A DNA stretch of 64,000 bases from NCBI GenBank assembly GCA_963717385.1, contig CAVQWE010000017.1, positions 62,001 to 126,000 on the forward strand, written 5' to 3'. This document shows positions 42,881 to 52,451 of this stretch, in pieces (the stretch's first letter is position 1; the number at the start of each line of letters is the position of its first letter). Position numbers and translations under genes: made by a program. The notes beneath the pieces were generated by a model, which was not told the origin of the DNA, made no database searches, and saw only the letters and a list, made by a program, of their open reading frames with translations. This stretch comes from Sva-07 sp963717385. Its GTDB lineage: Bacteria; Actinomycetota; Acidimicrobiia; Acidimicrobiales; Ilumatobacteraceae.

Positions 42881-45433
42881 ATGGCCACGTGCGCGTCGGT
42901 CGGGTTGTCATCGTGGGATTGGTACTTCGTCGCTGCGTGCTCGCCTGGCGAAGGCCCCGAGTCGATCCCGCTGCCGACCTCGCCCGATACGACCACCACG
43001 ACATCGACGACCACCACGACCACCACGACCACGTTGGTGCCACCACGCTACGAAGCCACGATCCAACGCACCACCGACGGCGTCCCGCACATCACGGGTG
43101 ACACGCTCTCCGATGTCGCCTACGGGCAGGGATGGGCGAGCGGCGAGGACCACGGCTGCACGCTGATCGACCAGATCCTGAAGGTGACCAGCACCCGCTC
43201 GGCAGCGTTCGGCCCCGGCATCGAGGGCGAGAACGTCGACAGCGACTTCGCCTGGAAGGCCATCGGCATCGGCGAGATCTCAGCCACTGACTTCGAGACG
43301 GCATCGGATGCGGTGGTCGAGCAGTTCGATGCGTTCACCGCTGGTTGGAACGATCAGCTCGCCAACGTGGGTGGCGAACGATTGACCGGTTGGTGTGCCG
43401 GGGCCGACTGGGTGCGCCCGATCACCGCCGTCGAGGTCTACACCTATGCCCGCTCCGTTGCGCTCCAAGCGAGCAGCGCAGCCATCATCGACTACATCGG
43501 CGTCGCCCAACCGCCGACCACCGAACCCATCGGTGTGCGCCGACAATCCGGCGGCATCGATCTCGACGCCGCAGTGTTTGCCGACCTGGGGCTGCGTGAC
43601 GAGGCAGGACTTGCAAGCAACGGGTGGGCGATCGGCAAGGATCGAGTGGCAGGCAACGAGGGTGGCCTGCTGCTCGCCAACCCGCACTTTCCGTGGGAAG
43701 GCGAACTCCGATTCGCCGAAGTCCAACTCACCGTGCCGGGAGAGATCGACGTGTACGGCGCCCAGTTGCTCGGGTTGCCCGGCGTCGGCATCGGCTTCAC
43801 CGACGGCGTCTCGTGGACCCACACGGTGTCCGACGGCAACCGGATGACCGGCTACAACCTCACGCTCGATCCCGCCTCGCCCACGTCGTACCTCGTCGAT
43901 GGCCAGTCGGTGCCGATGACCTCGACCGACACCACGATCGACATCCTGCGCCCCGATGGCACGGTCGACACCGAGACCCGCACCCTGTGGCGCAGCGAGT
44001 TCGGCCCGATCCTCGACTTCCCGGGAATCGGCTGGACCGACGCCACGGTGCTGTCGTACCGCGACGCCAACATCGACAACAACGAGTTCATCGAGCAGTA
44101 CGCACGCATGCCCGAGATCCAGAGCATCGCCGAACTCCAAGCGCTCACCGCCGAATATCAGGGAGTTCCACTCTTCAATCTCGTGGCGGTCGACGACGAG
44201 GGCACCACCTGGTACGCCGACACCTCGGCAACACCGAATCTGAGTGCCGAGGCAGAACAGGCATTCATCGGCGCACTGTTCTTCGACCCGGTGACCCAGA
44301 TCGCCTACGACGAGGGTTTCGTGCTCCTGGACGGGTCCAACAGTGCGTTCCGCTGGGAAGTGGTCCCGGGCGCTCGCGACCCAGGTCTCGTTCCGTTCTC
44401 GGAGATGCCCATGGTGCAGCGAACCGACTACGTCTTCAATGCCAACGACAGCTTCTGGGTGCCGAGCGCGGAGTTCACGCTGACCGGTTCGTACTCGATT
44501 CTCCATGGCCAGCAGAACACCCCGCTCAGCATGCGCACCCGGCAGAACGCCGCAGTGCTCAGCGACACCAATGCCACCGGTCTCGCCGGCCCCGACGGCC
44601 TGTTCGACGCCGAGGAAGTCCGCACCGCAGCATTCGAGAACACCGGCAGGACCGCTGTGCTGCTGCGCTCAGCGGCGGTCGACGCCTGTCGCACCACCCC
44701 CATCGTCGAGGTCCCTGAGCTGCTCACCGCCGATGGCACCCTGAATCTGGCTGCCGCCGCGGTCGACCTCACCGCTGCCTGCGACGTCCTGGCGAATTGG
44801 GACGGGGTGTACGACCTCGATCGATCAGGTCCACTGATCTGGCGCGAAACCATGAGCCGTTTCGATCCCGAGGCGTTCGAGAACGCCGGCGTGCTCTTCG
44901 CCGACCCCTTCGACCCTGCGCAGCCGACGTTGACCCCTGCGGTTCCGGCCACCGATCCGACGCCGCTTCTGCAAGCAATGGCCCGCGCCGTCCAGACGAT
45001 CACGACCGCCGGCTTCGCACTCGACACCACACTCGGAGCGTCGCAATTCACCGAGCGCTCCGAGACCCGGATCTCGATCCATGGGGGCAACAGCGTCGAC
45101 GGTGTCACCAACATCGTCACCTGGAGTGGCCGATCGTCGTCGAGCGAACCAGCACCCCAGCGAGGCGAAGCCGTCGCGGTCGACAGCTCGCTGCGAGGCG
45201 AGGGATACCGAATCAACTACGGCACCAGTTTCGTGATGACCGTCGACTACACCGGCGACGAAGTGCAGGCGTGGGCGCTGCTCGTCTACGGCCAGACCGG
45301 CGACCGCACCTCGCCGTTGTTCGACTCGCAGACCATCGAGTTCAGCGAGAAACAGTGGAGACAAGTCGCCTTCACCGACGAGCAGATCGCCGCCGACCCC
45401 GACCTCGAGACCTACACGGTCATCGGCCGCTGA
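42881..45433 (+). CDS. Penicillin-acylase-family (Ntn-hydrolase) lipoprotein
   Basis: An open frame of 850 codons. The precursor splits before Ser246 in GLASNGWAIGKD, the N-terminal nucleophile; the following HPH-like LLLANPHFPWEG is conserved. VPPRYEATIQRTTDGVPHIT and YGQGWASGEDH match aculeacin/PvdQ-type acylases. A poly-threonine linker follows the lipobox cysteine in FVAACSPGEG. The signal peptide before the cysteine is in another frame, from GTG 42889 (RVGRVVIVGLVL). A one-base error near 42925 therefore probably hides the real start at 42889. Such enzymes cleave acyl amides, for example acyl-homoserine lactones or lipopeptides, outside the membrane. Confidence 0.85.
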   Translation: MATCASVGLSSWDWYFVAACSPGEGPESIPLPTSPDTTTTTSTTTTTTTTTLVPPRYEATIQRTTDGVPHITGDTLSDVAYGQGWASGEDHGCTLIDQILKVTSTRSAAFGPGIEGENVDSDFAWKAIGIGEISATDFETASDAVVEQFDAFTAGWNDQLANVGGERLTGWCAGADWVRPITAVEVYTYARSVALQASSAAIIDYIGVAQPPTTEPIGVRRQSGGIDLDAAVFADLGLRDEAGLASNGWAIGKDRVAGNEGGLLLANPHFPWEGELRFAEVQLTVPGEIDVYGAQLLGLPGVGIGFTDGVSWTHTVSDGNRMTGYNLTLDPASPTSYLVDGQSVPMTSTDTTIDILRPDGTVDTETRTLWRSEFGPILDFPGIGWTDATVLSYRDANIDNNEFIEQYARMPEIQSIAELQALTAEYQGVPLFNLVAVDDEGTTWYADTSATPNLSAEAEQAFIGALFFDPVTQIAYDEGFVLLDGSNSAFRWEVVPGARDPGLVPFSEMPMVQRTDYVFNANDSFWVPSAEFTLTGSYSILHGQQNTPLSMRTRQNAAVLSDTNATGLAGPDGLFDAEEVRTAAFENTGRTAVLLRSAAVDACRTTPIVEVPELLTADGTLNLAAAAVDLTAACDVLANWDGVYDLDRSGPLIWRETMSRFDPEAFENAGVLFADPFDPAQPTLTPAVPATDPTPLLQAMARAVQTITTAGFALDTTLGASQFTERSETRISIHGGNSVDGVTNIVTWSGRSSSSEPAPQRGEAVAVDSSLRGEGYRINYGTSFVMTVDYTGDEVQAWALLVYGQTGDRTSPLFDSQTIEFSEKQWRQVAFTDEQIAADPDLETYTVIGR

Positions 45434-45508
45434 CCGCTCCGACACCGTCACGCCTGGGTCCGATCCAGGCGCCGTCCGATCTGACTCGAGTCAAGAAATC
45501 TCGGGCCA

Positions 45509-45525
45509 GTTCACACGCCGTTCAC
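45509..45525 (+). promoter_or_regulatory. Candidate GlnR site upstream of glnII
   Basis: GTTCAC is repeated with an 11-base period (45509-45514, 45520-45525). This fits the direct-repeat GnnAC-n6-GnnAC layout of actinobacterial GlnR boxes except at the first base. It lies about 130 bases before glnII. Confidence 0.35.
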
Positions 45526-45650
45526 AATGAGGCAACGACTCTGCAACCGGGCACTGCGACGATGCCGCCTGCCAACGGGCGACTCCGACCAGCACCATCT
45601 AGGTTGGATGCCCGTACCCCCGACAACCTGGACGGAAACTGAGGACAACT

Positions 45651-46655
45651 GTGGTTTACAAGGCTGAATACATCTGGATCGACGGCACGATGCCGACAGC
45701 GAAGCTGCGATCGAAGACCAAAGTGCTCGAAGACGGCGCCGAACTGCCCATCTGGGGATTCGACGGCTCGAGCACCAACCAGGCCACCGGCGACAAGAGC
45801 GACTGCGTGCTCAAGCCCGTTGCGACCTACCCGGACCCGATCCGCGGCGGCGACGACGTGCTCGTGATGTGCGAGGTGATGCTCGTCGACGGCAAGCCAC
45901 ACCCGACCAACATGCGTGCCGCCGCAGCGAAGACGGCCAAGAAGTACAAGAAGCACGAGCCGTTGTTCGGCATCGAGCAGGAGTTCACCCTGATGAAGGA
46001 AGGCCGGCCCTACGGCTTCCCGCCGGCCGGCTACCCCGAGCCGCAGGGTGGCTACTACTGCGGCGTCGGCGAGGACGAGATCCACGGCCGCCCCCTGGTC
46101 GAAGACCACCTCGAGGCATGCCTCACCGCCGGCCTGTCGATCTCGGGCATCAACGCCGAGGTCATGCCCGGGCAGTGGGAATTCCAGGTCGGCCCGCTCG
46201 GACTGCTGGAAGTGGCCGACCAGCTGTGGGTGGCGCGCTGGTTGCTCTACCGGATCGGCGAGGACTACGGCATCGCCGCCACGCTCGACGCCAAGCCGGC
46301 CAAGGGCGACTGGAACGGCGCTGGCGCCCACACCAACTTCTCCACCAAGGAAATGCGTGAAGAGGACGGCTACAAGTACATCGAAGCCGGCTGCAAGGCG
46401 CTCGGCGAGAAGGCCGAACTCCACATCGCCAACTACGGCCAGGGCATCGCTGACCGTCTCACCGGTGCCCACGAGACCCAGCGCTTCGACCAGTTCAGCT
46501 ACGGCGTGTCCGACCGCGGTGCCTCGATCCGCATCCCGTGGCAGGTCGCCGTCGACCGCAAGGGCTATCTCGAAGACCGTCGCCCGAACGCCAACATCGA
46601 CCCGTACATCGTTGCCCGCCTGATGGTGGACACGGTCTGCGGCGCCATGAAGTGA
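45651..46655 (+). CDS. glnII: Glutamine synthetase type II
   Basis: A 334-residue eukaryote-type GS, much shorter than type I. It shows ELPIWGFDGSSTNQA, FGIEQEFTLM (metal-binding Glu), PQGGYYCGVG, AEVMPGQWEFQVGP, GDWNGAGAHTNFST and the C-terminal DRGASIRIP. It joins ammonium to glutamate with ATP. GSII occurs in Streptomyces and Frankia alongside GSI, and is often heat-labile and induced by nitrogen limitation. GAGGA lies shortly before the GTG start. It is followed by strong hairpins, then the type I-like GS. Confidence 0.95.
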   Translation: MVYKAEYIWIDGTMPTAKLRSKTKVLEDGAELPIWGFDGSSTNQATGDKSDCVLKPVATYPDPIRGGDDVLVMCEVMLVDGKPHPTNMRAAAAKTAKKYKKHEPLFGIEQEFTLMKEGRPYGFPPAGYPEPQGGYYCGVGEDEIHGRPLVEDHLEACLTAGLSISGINAEVMPGQWEFQVGPLGLLEVADQLWVARWLLYRIGEDYGIAATLDAKPAKGDWNGAGAHTNFSTKEMREEDGYKYIEAGCKALGEKAELHIANYGQGIADRLTGAHETQRFDQFSYGVSDRGASIRIPWQVAVDRKGYLEDRRPNANIDPYIVARLMVDTVCGAMK

Positions 46656-46676
46656 ACGTCGGGGCATCGCCCTGAC

Positions 46677-46745
46677 GCGCTGATCCGGTACTCGAATCAG
46701 CGCACCACTGCGACAGGACGGGGGCTCCGGCTCCCGTCCTGTCGC
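46677..46745 (+). terminator. Two stacked hairpins after glnII
   Basis: GCGCTGAT / ATCAGCGC (46677-46703), then GCGACAGGACGGG / CCCGTCCTGTCGC (46710-46745), a perfect 13-bp stem followed by ATTTC. The second is a credible intrinsic-type terminator that separates glnII from the following GS gene. Confidence 0.7.
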
Positions 46746-46776
46746 ATTTCACCGCCAACCGCGAGAGAATCAGGAG

Positions 46777-48123
46777 ATGAGCGACATGCGCGACCAACAG
46801 CGCGACTACGTCCTGCGCAGCGTCGAAGAGCGCGGAGTCCGACTCGTCAGGCTCTGGTTCACCGACGTGCTCGGCACGCTCAAGAGCCTCGCGATCTCAC
46901 CGGCGGAGCTGGAGAACGCACTCGAGGACGGCATGACGTTCGACGGATCGTCGATCGACGGGTTCTCGAGGGTCCAAGAGGCCGACGTGTTGGCAATGCC
47001 CGACCCCGACACCTTCGAGCTGCTCCCGTGGGGTGATCCGAAGGCACCCGAGGCCCGCATCTTCTGCGACATCCACCACCTCGACGGCACACCGTTCGAA
47101 GGCGATCCCCGCCAGGTGTTGCGCCGCCACGTACAAGCAGCACACGACGAGGGCCTCACGTTCTACGTCGCACCCGACGTCGAGTTCTTCTACTTCGAGC
47201 CGCTCGTGCCCGGTCAACCGCCGGTGCCGATCGATCAGGGCGGCTACTTCGACCTCACCACCAGCGACGTCACCGGCGAACTCCGCAAGAAGACGATCCG
47301 CACCCTCGAAGCCTTGGGGATTCCAGTCGAGTACAGCTTCCACGAGGATGCACCCGGCCAGCAGGAGATCGACCTGCGACACACCGATGCACTCACCATG
47401 GCCGACAGCATGATGACCTTCAGGCTCGCCGTACGTGAGGTCGCCTCGCACCACGACGTGCACGCCACGTTCATGCCCAAGCCGCTCGAAGGCGTCCAAG
47501 GCTCGGGCATGCACGTCCACCTCTCGCTGTTTCGAGGCGACGACAACGCGTTCTACGACGCCGACGATCCCTACCTGCTGTCGCCGACGGCGAAGTCGTT
47601 CATGGCCGGGATGCTGCACCACGCCGCCGAGATCACCGCGGTCACCAACCAAACCGTCAACAGCTACAAGCGGCTCGTGCCAGGATTCGAGGCACCCGTT
47701 CACATCAGCTGGGCGCGCAACAACCGCAGCGGCCTGATTCGGGTGCCGATCCCCAAGCGCGACAACCCCATGGCCACGCGTATCGAATACCGATCCGCCG
47801 ACGCCGCGTGCAATCCGTATCTCGCGTTCAGCCTGATGCTGGCTGCAGGGATGCGCGGTGTGCGCGAGGGCTACGAACTCCCCGACGAGGCCGACGCCAA
47901 CCTGTTCGAGATCGGCGACGACGTACTGGCCAAGCTCGGCGTGCAACAGCTGCCGCAGTCGTTGAACGACGCGCTGATCGTGATGGAGAACTCCACGCTC
48001 GTCCAAGAGGCGCTCGGCGAACACATCTTCGAGTGGTTCGTCCGCAACAAGCGCAGCGAATGGCGCGCGTACAAGACGCAAGTGACCCCGTTCGAGCGAG
48101 ACCGCTATCTCGGGACGTTGTGA
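46777..48123 (+). CDS. glnA: Glutamine synthetase type I family
   Basis: A 448-residue GSI-alpha-like enzyme. It has GMTFDGSSIDGF, VEYSFHEDAPGQQEIDLRHT, GSGMHVHLSLF and RIEYRSADAACNPYLAFSLM. At the place of the adenylylation loop (NLYxL) it reads NLFEIG. The acceptor tyrosine is therefore phenylalanine and the enzyme should not be switched by GlnE. The length fits GSI-alpha (about 445). Start MSDMRDQQRDYVLRSVEERG. The stop is three bases before the GlnR-like gene. Confidence 0.92.
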   Translation: MSDMRDQQRDYVLRSVEERGVRLVRLWFTDVLGTLKSLAISPAELENALEDGMTFDGSSIDGFSRVQEADVLAMPDPDTFELLPWGDPKAPEARIFCDIHHLDGTPFEGDPRQVLRRHVQAAHDEGLTFYVAPDVEFFYFEPLVPGQPPVPIDQGGYFDLTTSDVTGELRKKTIRTLEALGIPVEYSFHEDAPGQQEIDLRHTDALTMADSMMTFRLAVREVASHHDVHATFMPKPLEGVQGSGMHVHLSLFRGDDNAFYDADDPYLLSPTAKSFMAGMLHHAAEITAVTNQTVNSYKRLVPGFEAPVHISWARNNRSGLIRVPIPKRDNPMATRIEYRSADAACNPYLAFSLMLAAGMRGVREGYELPDEADANLFEIGDDVLAKLGVQQLPQSLNDALIVMENSTLVQEALGEHIFEWFVRNKRSEWRAYKTQVTPFERDRYLGTL

Positions 48124-48125
48124 CC

Positions 48126-48812
48126 ATGGCAACGCGTGAGTCGATGTTGGCGGTCCTGGCCGACCCCGTGTCGCCCGAACTCGCGCGCACCCTCGACCTC
48201 GCCGGCTACGCGTGGAAGGCCGTCTCGGCCGCCAACGACGACACCGAACCAGCAGGCGGTTGGGCCGGGGCGATCGTCGACATCTCCACCGACTCCGAGG
48301 GCGGTTGGGCGTTCCTGCGCACCGCCCGCAAGGGTGGCGACCGAACCTTCGCGGTGTTGCTGCTGGTGGGCGGGGCCCAACTCGCCGAGCTCGAGCACCG
48401 CGACGAGCTGTACGACGACTTCTGCCTCGCACCATTCCATCCCGCCGAGCTCGAAGCACGGCTCCGGCACCTGCTGGTGGCCGACGTCGATCTGCACCGG
48501 GCCGAACTCGTCGAGTACGGCGAGCTCACGCTCAACCTCGAGACCTATCAGGCCGCCATCTCGGGCCGACCGCTCGACATGACCTACATGGAATACGAGC
48601 TGCTGAAGTTCCTCGCCCAGAACCCTGGCAAGGTGTTCACCCGCGAGATGTTGCTCAGTCGGGTGTGGGGTTATGAGTACTACGGCGGCGCACGCACCGT
48701 CGACGTCCACGTCCGGCGGCTGCGCGCCAAACTCGGTGAAGAGCACGCCAACTTGATCCAGACCGTGCGTTCGGTCGGTTACCGCTTCGGTCAGTCCCGC
48801 TGGGACAGCTGA
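48126..48812 (+). CDS. GlnR-like OmpR-family transcriptional regulator
   Basis: A 228-residue protein from ATG 48126, three bases after the GS stop. The N-terminal receiver-like domain (about 1-118) is degenerate and no clear acidic triad is seen. The C-terminal winged helix (about 128-224) reads LDMTYMEYELLKFLAQNPGK, FTREMLLSRVWGYEYYGG and TVDVHVRRLRAKLG, closely resembling Streptomyces GlnR. GlnR controls ammonium assimilation without phosphorylation by a cognate kinase. Its position behind two synthetase genes supports that role here. Confidence 0.85.
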   Translation: MATRESMLAVLADPVSPELARTLDLAGYAWKAVSAANDDTEPAGGWAGAIVDISTDSEGGWAFLRTARKGGDRTFAVLLLVGGAQLAELEHRDELYDDFCLAPFHPAELEARLRHLLVADVDLHRAELVEYGELTLNLETYQAAISGRPLDMTYMEYELLKFLAQNPGKVFTREMLLSRVWGYEYYGGARTVDVHVRRLRAKLGEEHANLIQTVRSVGYRFGQSRWDS

Positions 48813-48825
48813 CATCCGGGTCGTG

Positions 48826-49575
48826 CTAGCGGTCGAGGAAGGCACTCAACGTTTCGGTGACCACGAACGCGAACACGTCGGCGCCATCGGTGGTCGGGTG
48901 CACACCGTCGCCGGTCAGGACGCCATCGCCCTCGGCGAACGCGGTCCACGGAGCAATGACGCTGTCGCCGCGGCGCTCGACTCGCTCGCGCACGATCGCG
49001 TTCAACTCAGCGGCGTCGTCAGCCCGATCGCGGAAGTAGGTGTCGACCCAGACCACTGCGGCCTCGTCGGGCACTGATGCGAGGATCTCGTTGACCGCAG
49101 CGGCGATGTCATCGGGGCCCGAGTACTGGCCGACATCGTTCGTGCCGAGCGCGATCACCCACACCTCGTCGGTGTGGTCGCCGTCGCCGTTGGCGGCGAG
49201 GAACTCGACGATCGAGGCACCGCTCGGATTGTCAGGGATCGACACCGCCATGCGCTTGTTGTTCTGTGCTTCGATCAGGTGGTCGAGGCCGAGCAGTTCG
49301 TAGCGCTCGTCGAGGTCTGGTGTTGCGCCCCTCGTGATCGAATCGCCGATCATCACGACCGTGTCGATGTCCACAGCGCCGTCGGCGAGATCGTTGGCTG
49401 CACCGCTGATTGCTCCGGGATCACCCGACACACCGATCGCCGGGAGAGGCAGCTGATCGTTGACCGTGTCCTCGCCGGACTGGTCGCAACTCGTCAGCCC
49501 GACGATGGCCAGGGCTGCCGAGATGAGCACGGGCGCGGCAGCGCGAGCGCGGCTGCGCTGTCGGGGGGACGTCAC
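48826..49575 (-). CDS. SGNH/GDSL-type esterase lipoprotein
   Basis: A 249-residue protein with GTG start. The signal APVLISAALAIVGLTSC has a lipobox-like end (GLTSC-DQ). SGNH blocks are VVMIGDSITRG (catalytic Ser), VIALGTNDVGQY (Asn) and DGVHPTTDGADVF (Asp and His of the triad). It probably removes acyl groups from lipids, glycans or peptidoglycan outside the membrane. Downstream of an 8-oxoguanine deaminase-like gene on the same strand, 36 bases apart. Confidence 0.83.
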   Translation of the reverse strand: MTSPRQRSRARAAAPVLISAALAIVGLTSCDQSGEDTVNDQLPLPAIGVSGDPGAISGAANDLADGAVDIDTVVMIGDSITRGATPDLDERYELLGLDHLIEAQNNKRMAVSIPDNPSGASIVEFLAANGDGDHTDEVWVIALGTNDVGQYSGPDDIAAAVNEILASVPDEAAVVWVDTYFRDRADDAAELNAIVRERVERRGDSVIAPWTAFAEGDGVLTGDGVHPTTDGADVFAFVVTETLSAFLDR

Positions 49576-49611
49576 CCCAACAGTTTGCTCAACCGGACAC
49601 CCCGAACGGCG

Positions 49612-50988
49612 TCACCCCGCTTGCAGCCGGCGAGCGAGACGGTCGTGCGCCACCAACATCTCATCGACACGTTGCGAGACGAGACGACCGTCACGGACCA
49701 CCGGTCGACCGTGCACCACCGTGTGGCGAGCCGCTGCCGGACCACAACGCAACCACGCTTCGATCGGGTCGGCGACCGCCCCGGAGAACGACGGGCCCGT
49801 GAGTGGCCACACAGCGACGTCGCCGACGGCGCCGACCTCGAGCACGCCGATCTCACCGGTTCGCCCGAGACAACCAGCACCACCGATCGTTGCCATCTCC
49901 AACGCCATCCGGGCAGTACCAGCGCCGGCACCGTCGCGGAGCTTTGCGAGCAGCATCGCCTGGCGCGCCTCGAGCCACAACGACGCTGCGTCGGCCGACG
50001 ACGAACCATCGACGCCGAGGCCCACGTGCACGCCAGCGGCCCGAAGATCCACCACCGGCGCGATCCCCGACGACAGGATCATGTTGCTCGACGGGCAGTG
50101 GGCGACTCCCACGCCGGCTGCGCCGAGACGGTGGATCTCATCGTGGTTGGGCATCACGCAGTGAGCGACCCAGGTGCGATCGGTGCTCCAGCCGGTGCGT
50201 TCGAGGTACTCCATCGGCCGGCACCCGAACGTGGCCAGGCTGAACTCGTCGTCCTCAGCGTTCTCTGCGAAGTGCGTGTGCAGCCGGACGTCGAGCTGTT
50301 CGGCAAGTTCGGCCGTACGCACCATCAACGACTCGGTGACGCTGAACGGCGAGCACGGGGCGAGCGCGATCCGGGTCATCGCACCGAACGTGCGGTCGTG
50401 ATGGCGTCGCACGGCGTCGTCGCACGCGGCAAGGATCTCGTCGTCGTCGGCAACGACGTCGTCGGGTGGCAGCCCTCCATCTTTCTGCGACAGCGACATC
50501 GAGCCGCGTGTCGGGTGGAATCGGACACCGAGGTCACGTGCGGCCTCGATCTCCGCGCTCAGGAGATCACCGGCGCCGCGGGGATGGAGGTACAGGTGAT
50601 CGGTCGACGTCGTGCAGCCCGCCAACGCCAGCTCGGCCAACCCCACCCACGCCGACACGTGGACCGATTCGGTGTCGAGGCCGCGCCACAACGGGTACAG
50701 CGACTGCAGCCAACCGAACAGCGGCTTGTCGGTCATCGCTGGGAGGGCGCGTGTGAGGTTCTGGTAGAGGTGATGGTGCGCGTTGACCAGTCCCGGGGTG
50801 ACCAGACAGTCGGTGGCGTCGAGCACCGTGGTCGCCGCCGGTGCGGGACCGGTGCCGACCCCGCTGACGAACCCATCGGTGATCGCCACCCAGCCACCGT
50901 CGAGTTCACGGCGTGCGGCATCGACCGTGGCCACGCAGCGTGCGTTCGTGACGACCACGTCGGCGACTGGTTCGAGGGTCGCGGTCAC
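49612..50988 (-). CDS. 8-oxoguanine-deaminase-type amidohydrolase
   Basis: A 458-residue metal hydrolase of the AtzB/8-oxoguanine deaminase group. The N-terminal composite beta domain leads to LVNAHHHLYQNLTRA (HxH). HTHFAENAEDDEF gives the next histidine, VAHCVMPNHDEI the fourth, and GLGVDGSSSADAASL the metal aspartate. The HHHLYQNLTRA string is characteristic for 8-oxoguanine deaminase. It deaminates oxidised guanine or a related purine. Its GTG overlaps the upstream decarboxylase stop (GTGA). Confidence 0.83.
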   Translation of the reverse strand: MTATLEPVADVVVTNARCVATVDAARRELDGGWVAITDGFVSGVGTGPAPAATTVLDATDCLVTPGLVNAHHHLYQNLTRALPAMTDKPLFGWLQSLYPLWRGLDTESVHVSAWVGLAELALAGCTTSTDHLYLHPRGAGDLLSAEIEAARDLGVRFHPTRGSMSLSQKDGGLPPDDVVADDDEILAACDDAVRRHHDRTFGAMTRIALAPCSPFSVTESLMVRTAELAEQLDVRLHTHFAENAEDDEFSLATFGCRPMEYLERTGWSTDRTWVAHCVMPNHDEIHRLGAAGVGVAHCPSSNMILSSGIAPVVDLRAAGVHVGLGVDGSSSADAASLWLEARQAMLLAKLRDGAGAGTARMALEMATIGGAGCLGRTGEIGVLEVGAVGDVAVWPLTGPSFSGAVADPIEAWLRCGPAAARHTVVHGRPVVRDGRLVSQRVDEMLVAHDRLARRLQAG

Positions 50989-52391
50989 GTCAACACCTCG
51001 TCGGCATCGTCGGAGTCGGAGTCGGAGAGCGTGTCGAGGATCGCTCGTATGTCGTCGGTGGTGGTGCGGGGGTTGACGATGCAGAACCTGAGCACGACCT
51101 CGCCGTGCCAGGCGGTCGGTACGACGAACGATCGGCCGGCGGCGAGTTCCCTGTCGCTCCACGACTGGTACTGCTCGGCGGTCCAACCAACCCGACGGAA
51201 CAGCACCACCGACAGCTCGGGCTCGAACAACAACTCGGTGACCGGACACTCGTCGATCAGCGCGGCGGCGAGTCGGGCGGTCGACAGCGTGGTCTCGACC
51301 GCTTCGGTGTACGCATCGGTGCCGTAGGTGGCGAGGCTGAACCACAGCGGCAGGCCGCGGGCACGCCGCGACAGGTGGTGGGCGTAGTCGCTGGCGTTCC
51401 ACGGTTCGTCGCTTGCGTCATGCAGCACGTCGAGATACTCCGCATGCTGGGTGTGCGCAGCCCGAGCGACGATCGGATCGCGGTAGAGCAAGGCGCACGA
51501 GTCGAATGGAGCGAAGAGCCACTTGTGGGGGTCGACGATGAAACTGTCGGCCCGTTCGATGCCGGCGAAACGATCACGCACGCTCGGTGCCACCAGCGCA
51601 GCTCCGCCGTACGCGCCGTCGACGTGGAACCAGGTGTCGAGGTCGCCGGCAACAGCGGCGGCGCCGGCGAGATCGTCGATCACCCCTGCGTTCGTTGTTC
51701 CGGACGTGGCGACGACGGCGAACAGTCGGGCCAGGTCGGCATCATCGAGCGCGTCGACCGTGTGGCGCAGTGCCGTAGCGACCAGACGGCCCGAGTCGTC
51801 GGCAGGCACCTCGATGACGTCGGCGTCCATCGCTCGCGCAGCCTGCAGAATCGACGAGTGCGCGCCCGCCGAGGCGACGATCAACCCACGAGTGCGGTCG
51901 TGGGCGCCGTCTGCTCGTTGCCGCCACCGCCAGCGGGCGGCGATCAACGCACTGAGGTTGCCAGCGGTGCCGCCGCTCACGAACACACCACCGGCGCCGG
52001 CGGGCAGACCCACGAGATCGGCGATCCAGCGAAGCGCCTCGTTCTCGGCGTAGATGGCGCCGGCACCTTCGAGCCACGATCCGGCGTACACGCTCGACGC
52101 GCCCACCACCAGGTCGAACAGCATCGACGCCTCGGTCGGCGCGGCCGGCACGAACGACAAGAACCGTGGATGATCGACCGAGATGCACGCCGGTGCGAGC
52201 ACCTCTTCGAAGATCCTGAGCGCTTCGAGCCCACCGATCCCGTTCGAGGTGATCGTCGCACCGCAGGCCTCACGCAACTCGTCGGGGCTGCGTGGGTGGT
52301 CGAGCGGCGGCGGATCGAGGCGCATCCGTTCGACCGAGTAGCGACCGATCGCAGCGGTCAGTTCCTCGATGGCCCGATCATGAGAGTGCAC
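50985..52391 (-). CDS. PLP-dependent group II (aromatic-L-amino-acid-type) decarboxylase
   Basis: A 468-residue fold-type I PLP enzyme. The PLP lysine is in SFIVDPHKWLFAPFDSCALL (DxHKW), and the cofactor pocket has VSGGTAGNLSAL and FHVDGAYGG. The C-terminal domain has VVLRFCIVNPRTTTDDI. Relatives decarboxylate tyrosine, DOPA, tryptophan or glutamate. The substrate is not predictable here. It is coupled by a 4-base overlap with the 8-oxoguanine deaminase-like gene. Confidence 0.88.
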   Translation of the reverse strand: MHSHDRAIEELTAAIGRYSVERMRLDPPPLDHPRSPDELREACGATITSNGIGGLEALRIFEEVLAPACISVDHPRFLSFVPAAPTEASMLFDLVVGASSVYAGSWLEGAGAIYAENEALRWIADLVGLPAGAGGVFVSGGTAGNLSALIAARWRWRQRADGAHDRTRGLIVASAGAHSSILQAARAMDADVIEVPADDSGRLVATALRHTVDALDDADLARLFAVVATSGTTNAGVIDDLAGAAAVAGDLDTWFHVDGAYGGAALVAPSVRDRFAGIERADSFIVDPHKWLFAPFDSCALLYRDPIVARAAHTQHAEYLDVLHDASDEPWNASDYAHHLSRRARGLPLWFSLATYGTDAYTEAVETTLSTARLAAALIDECPVTELLFEPELSVVLFRRVGWTAEQYQSWSDRELAAGRSFVVPTAWHGEVVLRFCIVNPRTTTDDIRAILDTLSDSDSDDADEVLT

Positions 52392-52451
52392 TGCATCAGT
52401 GTGCCAGCATCACGCCTCGGCTCTGAGCCGTCTTGTCAGACCACAGTGTGA

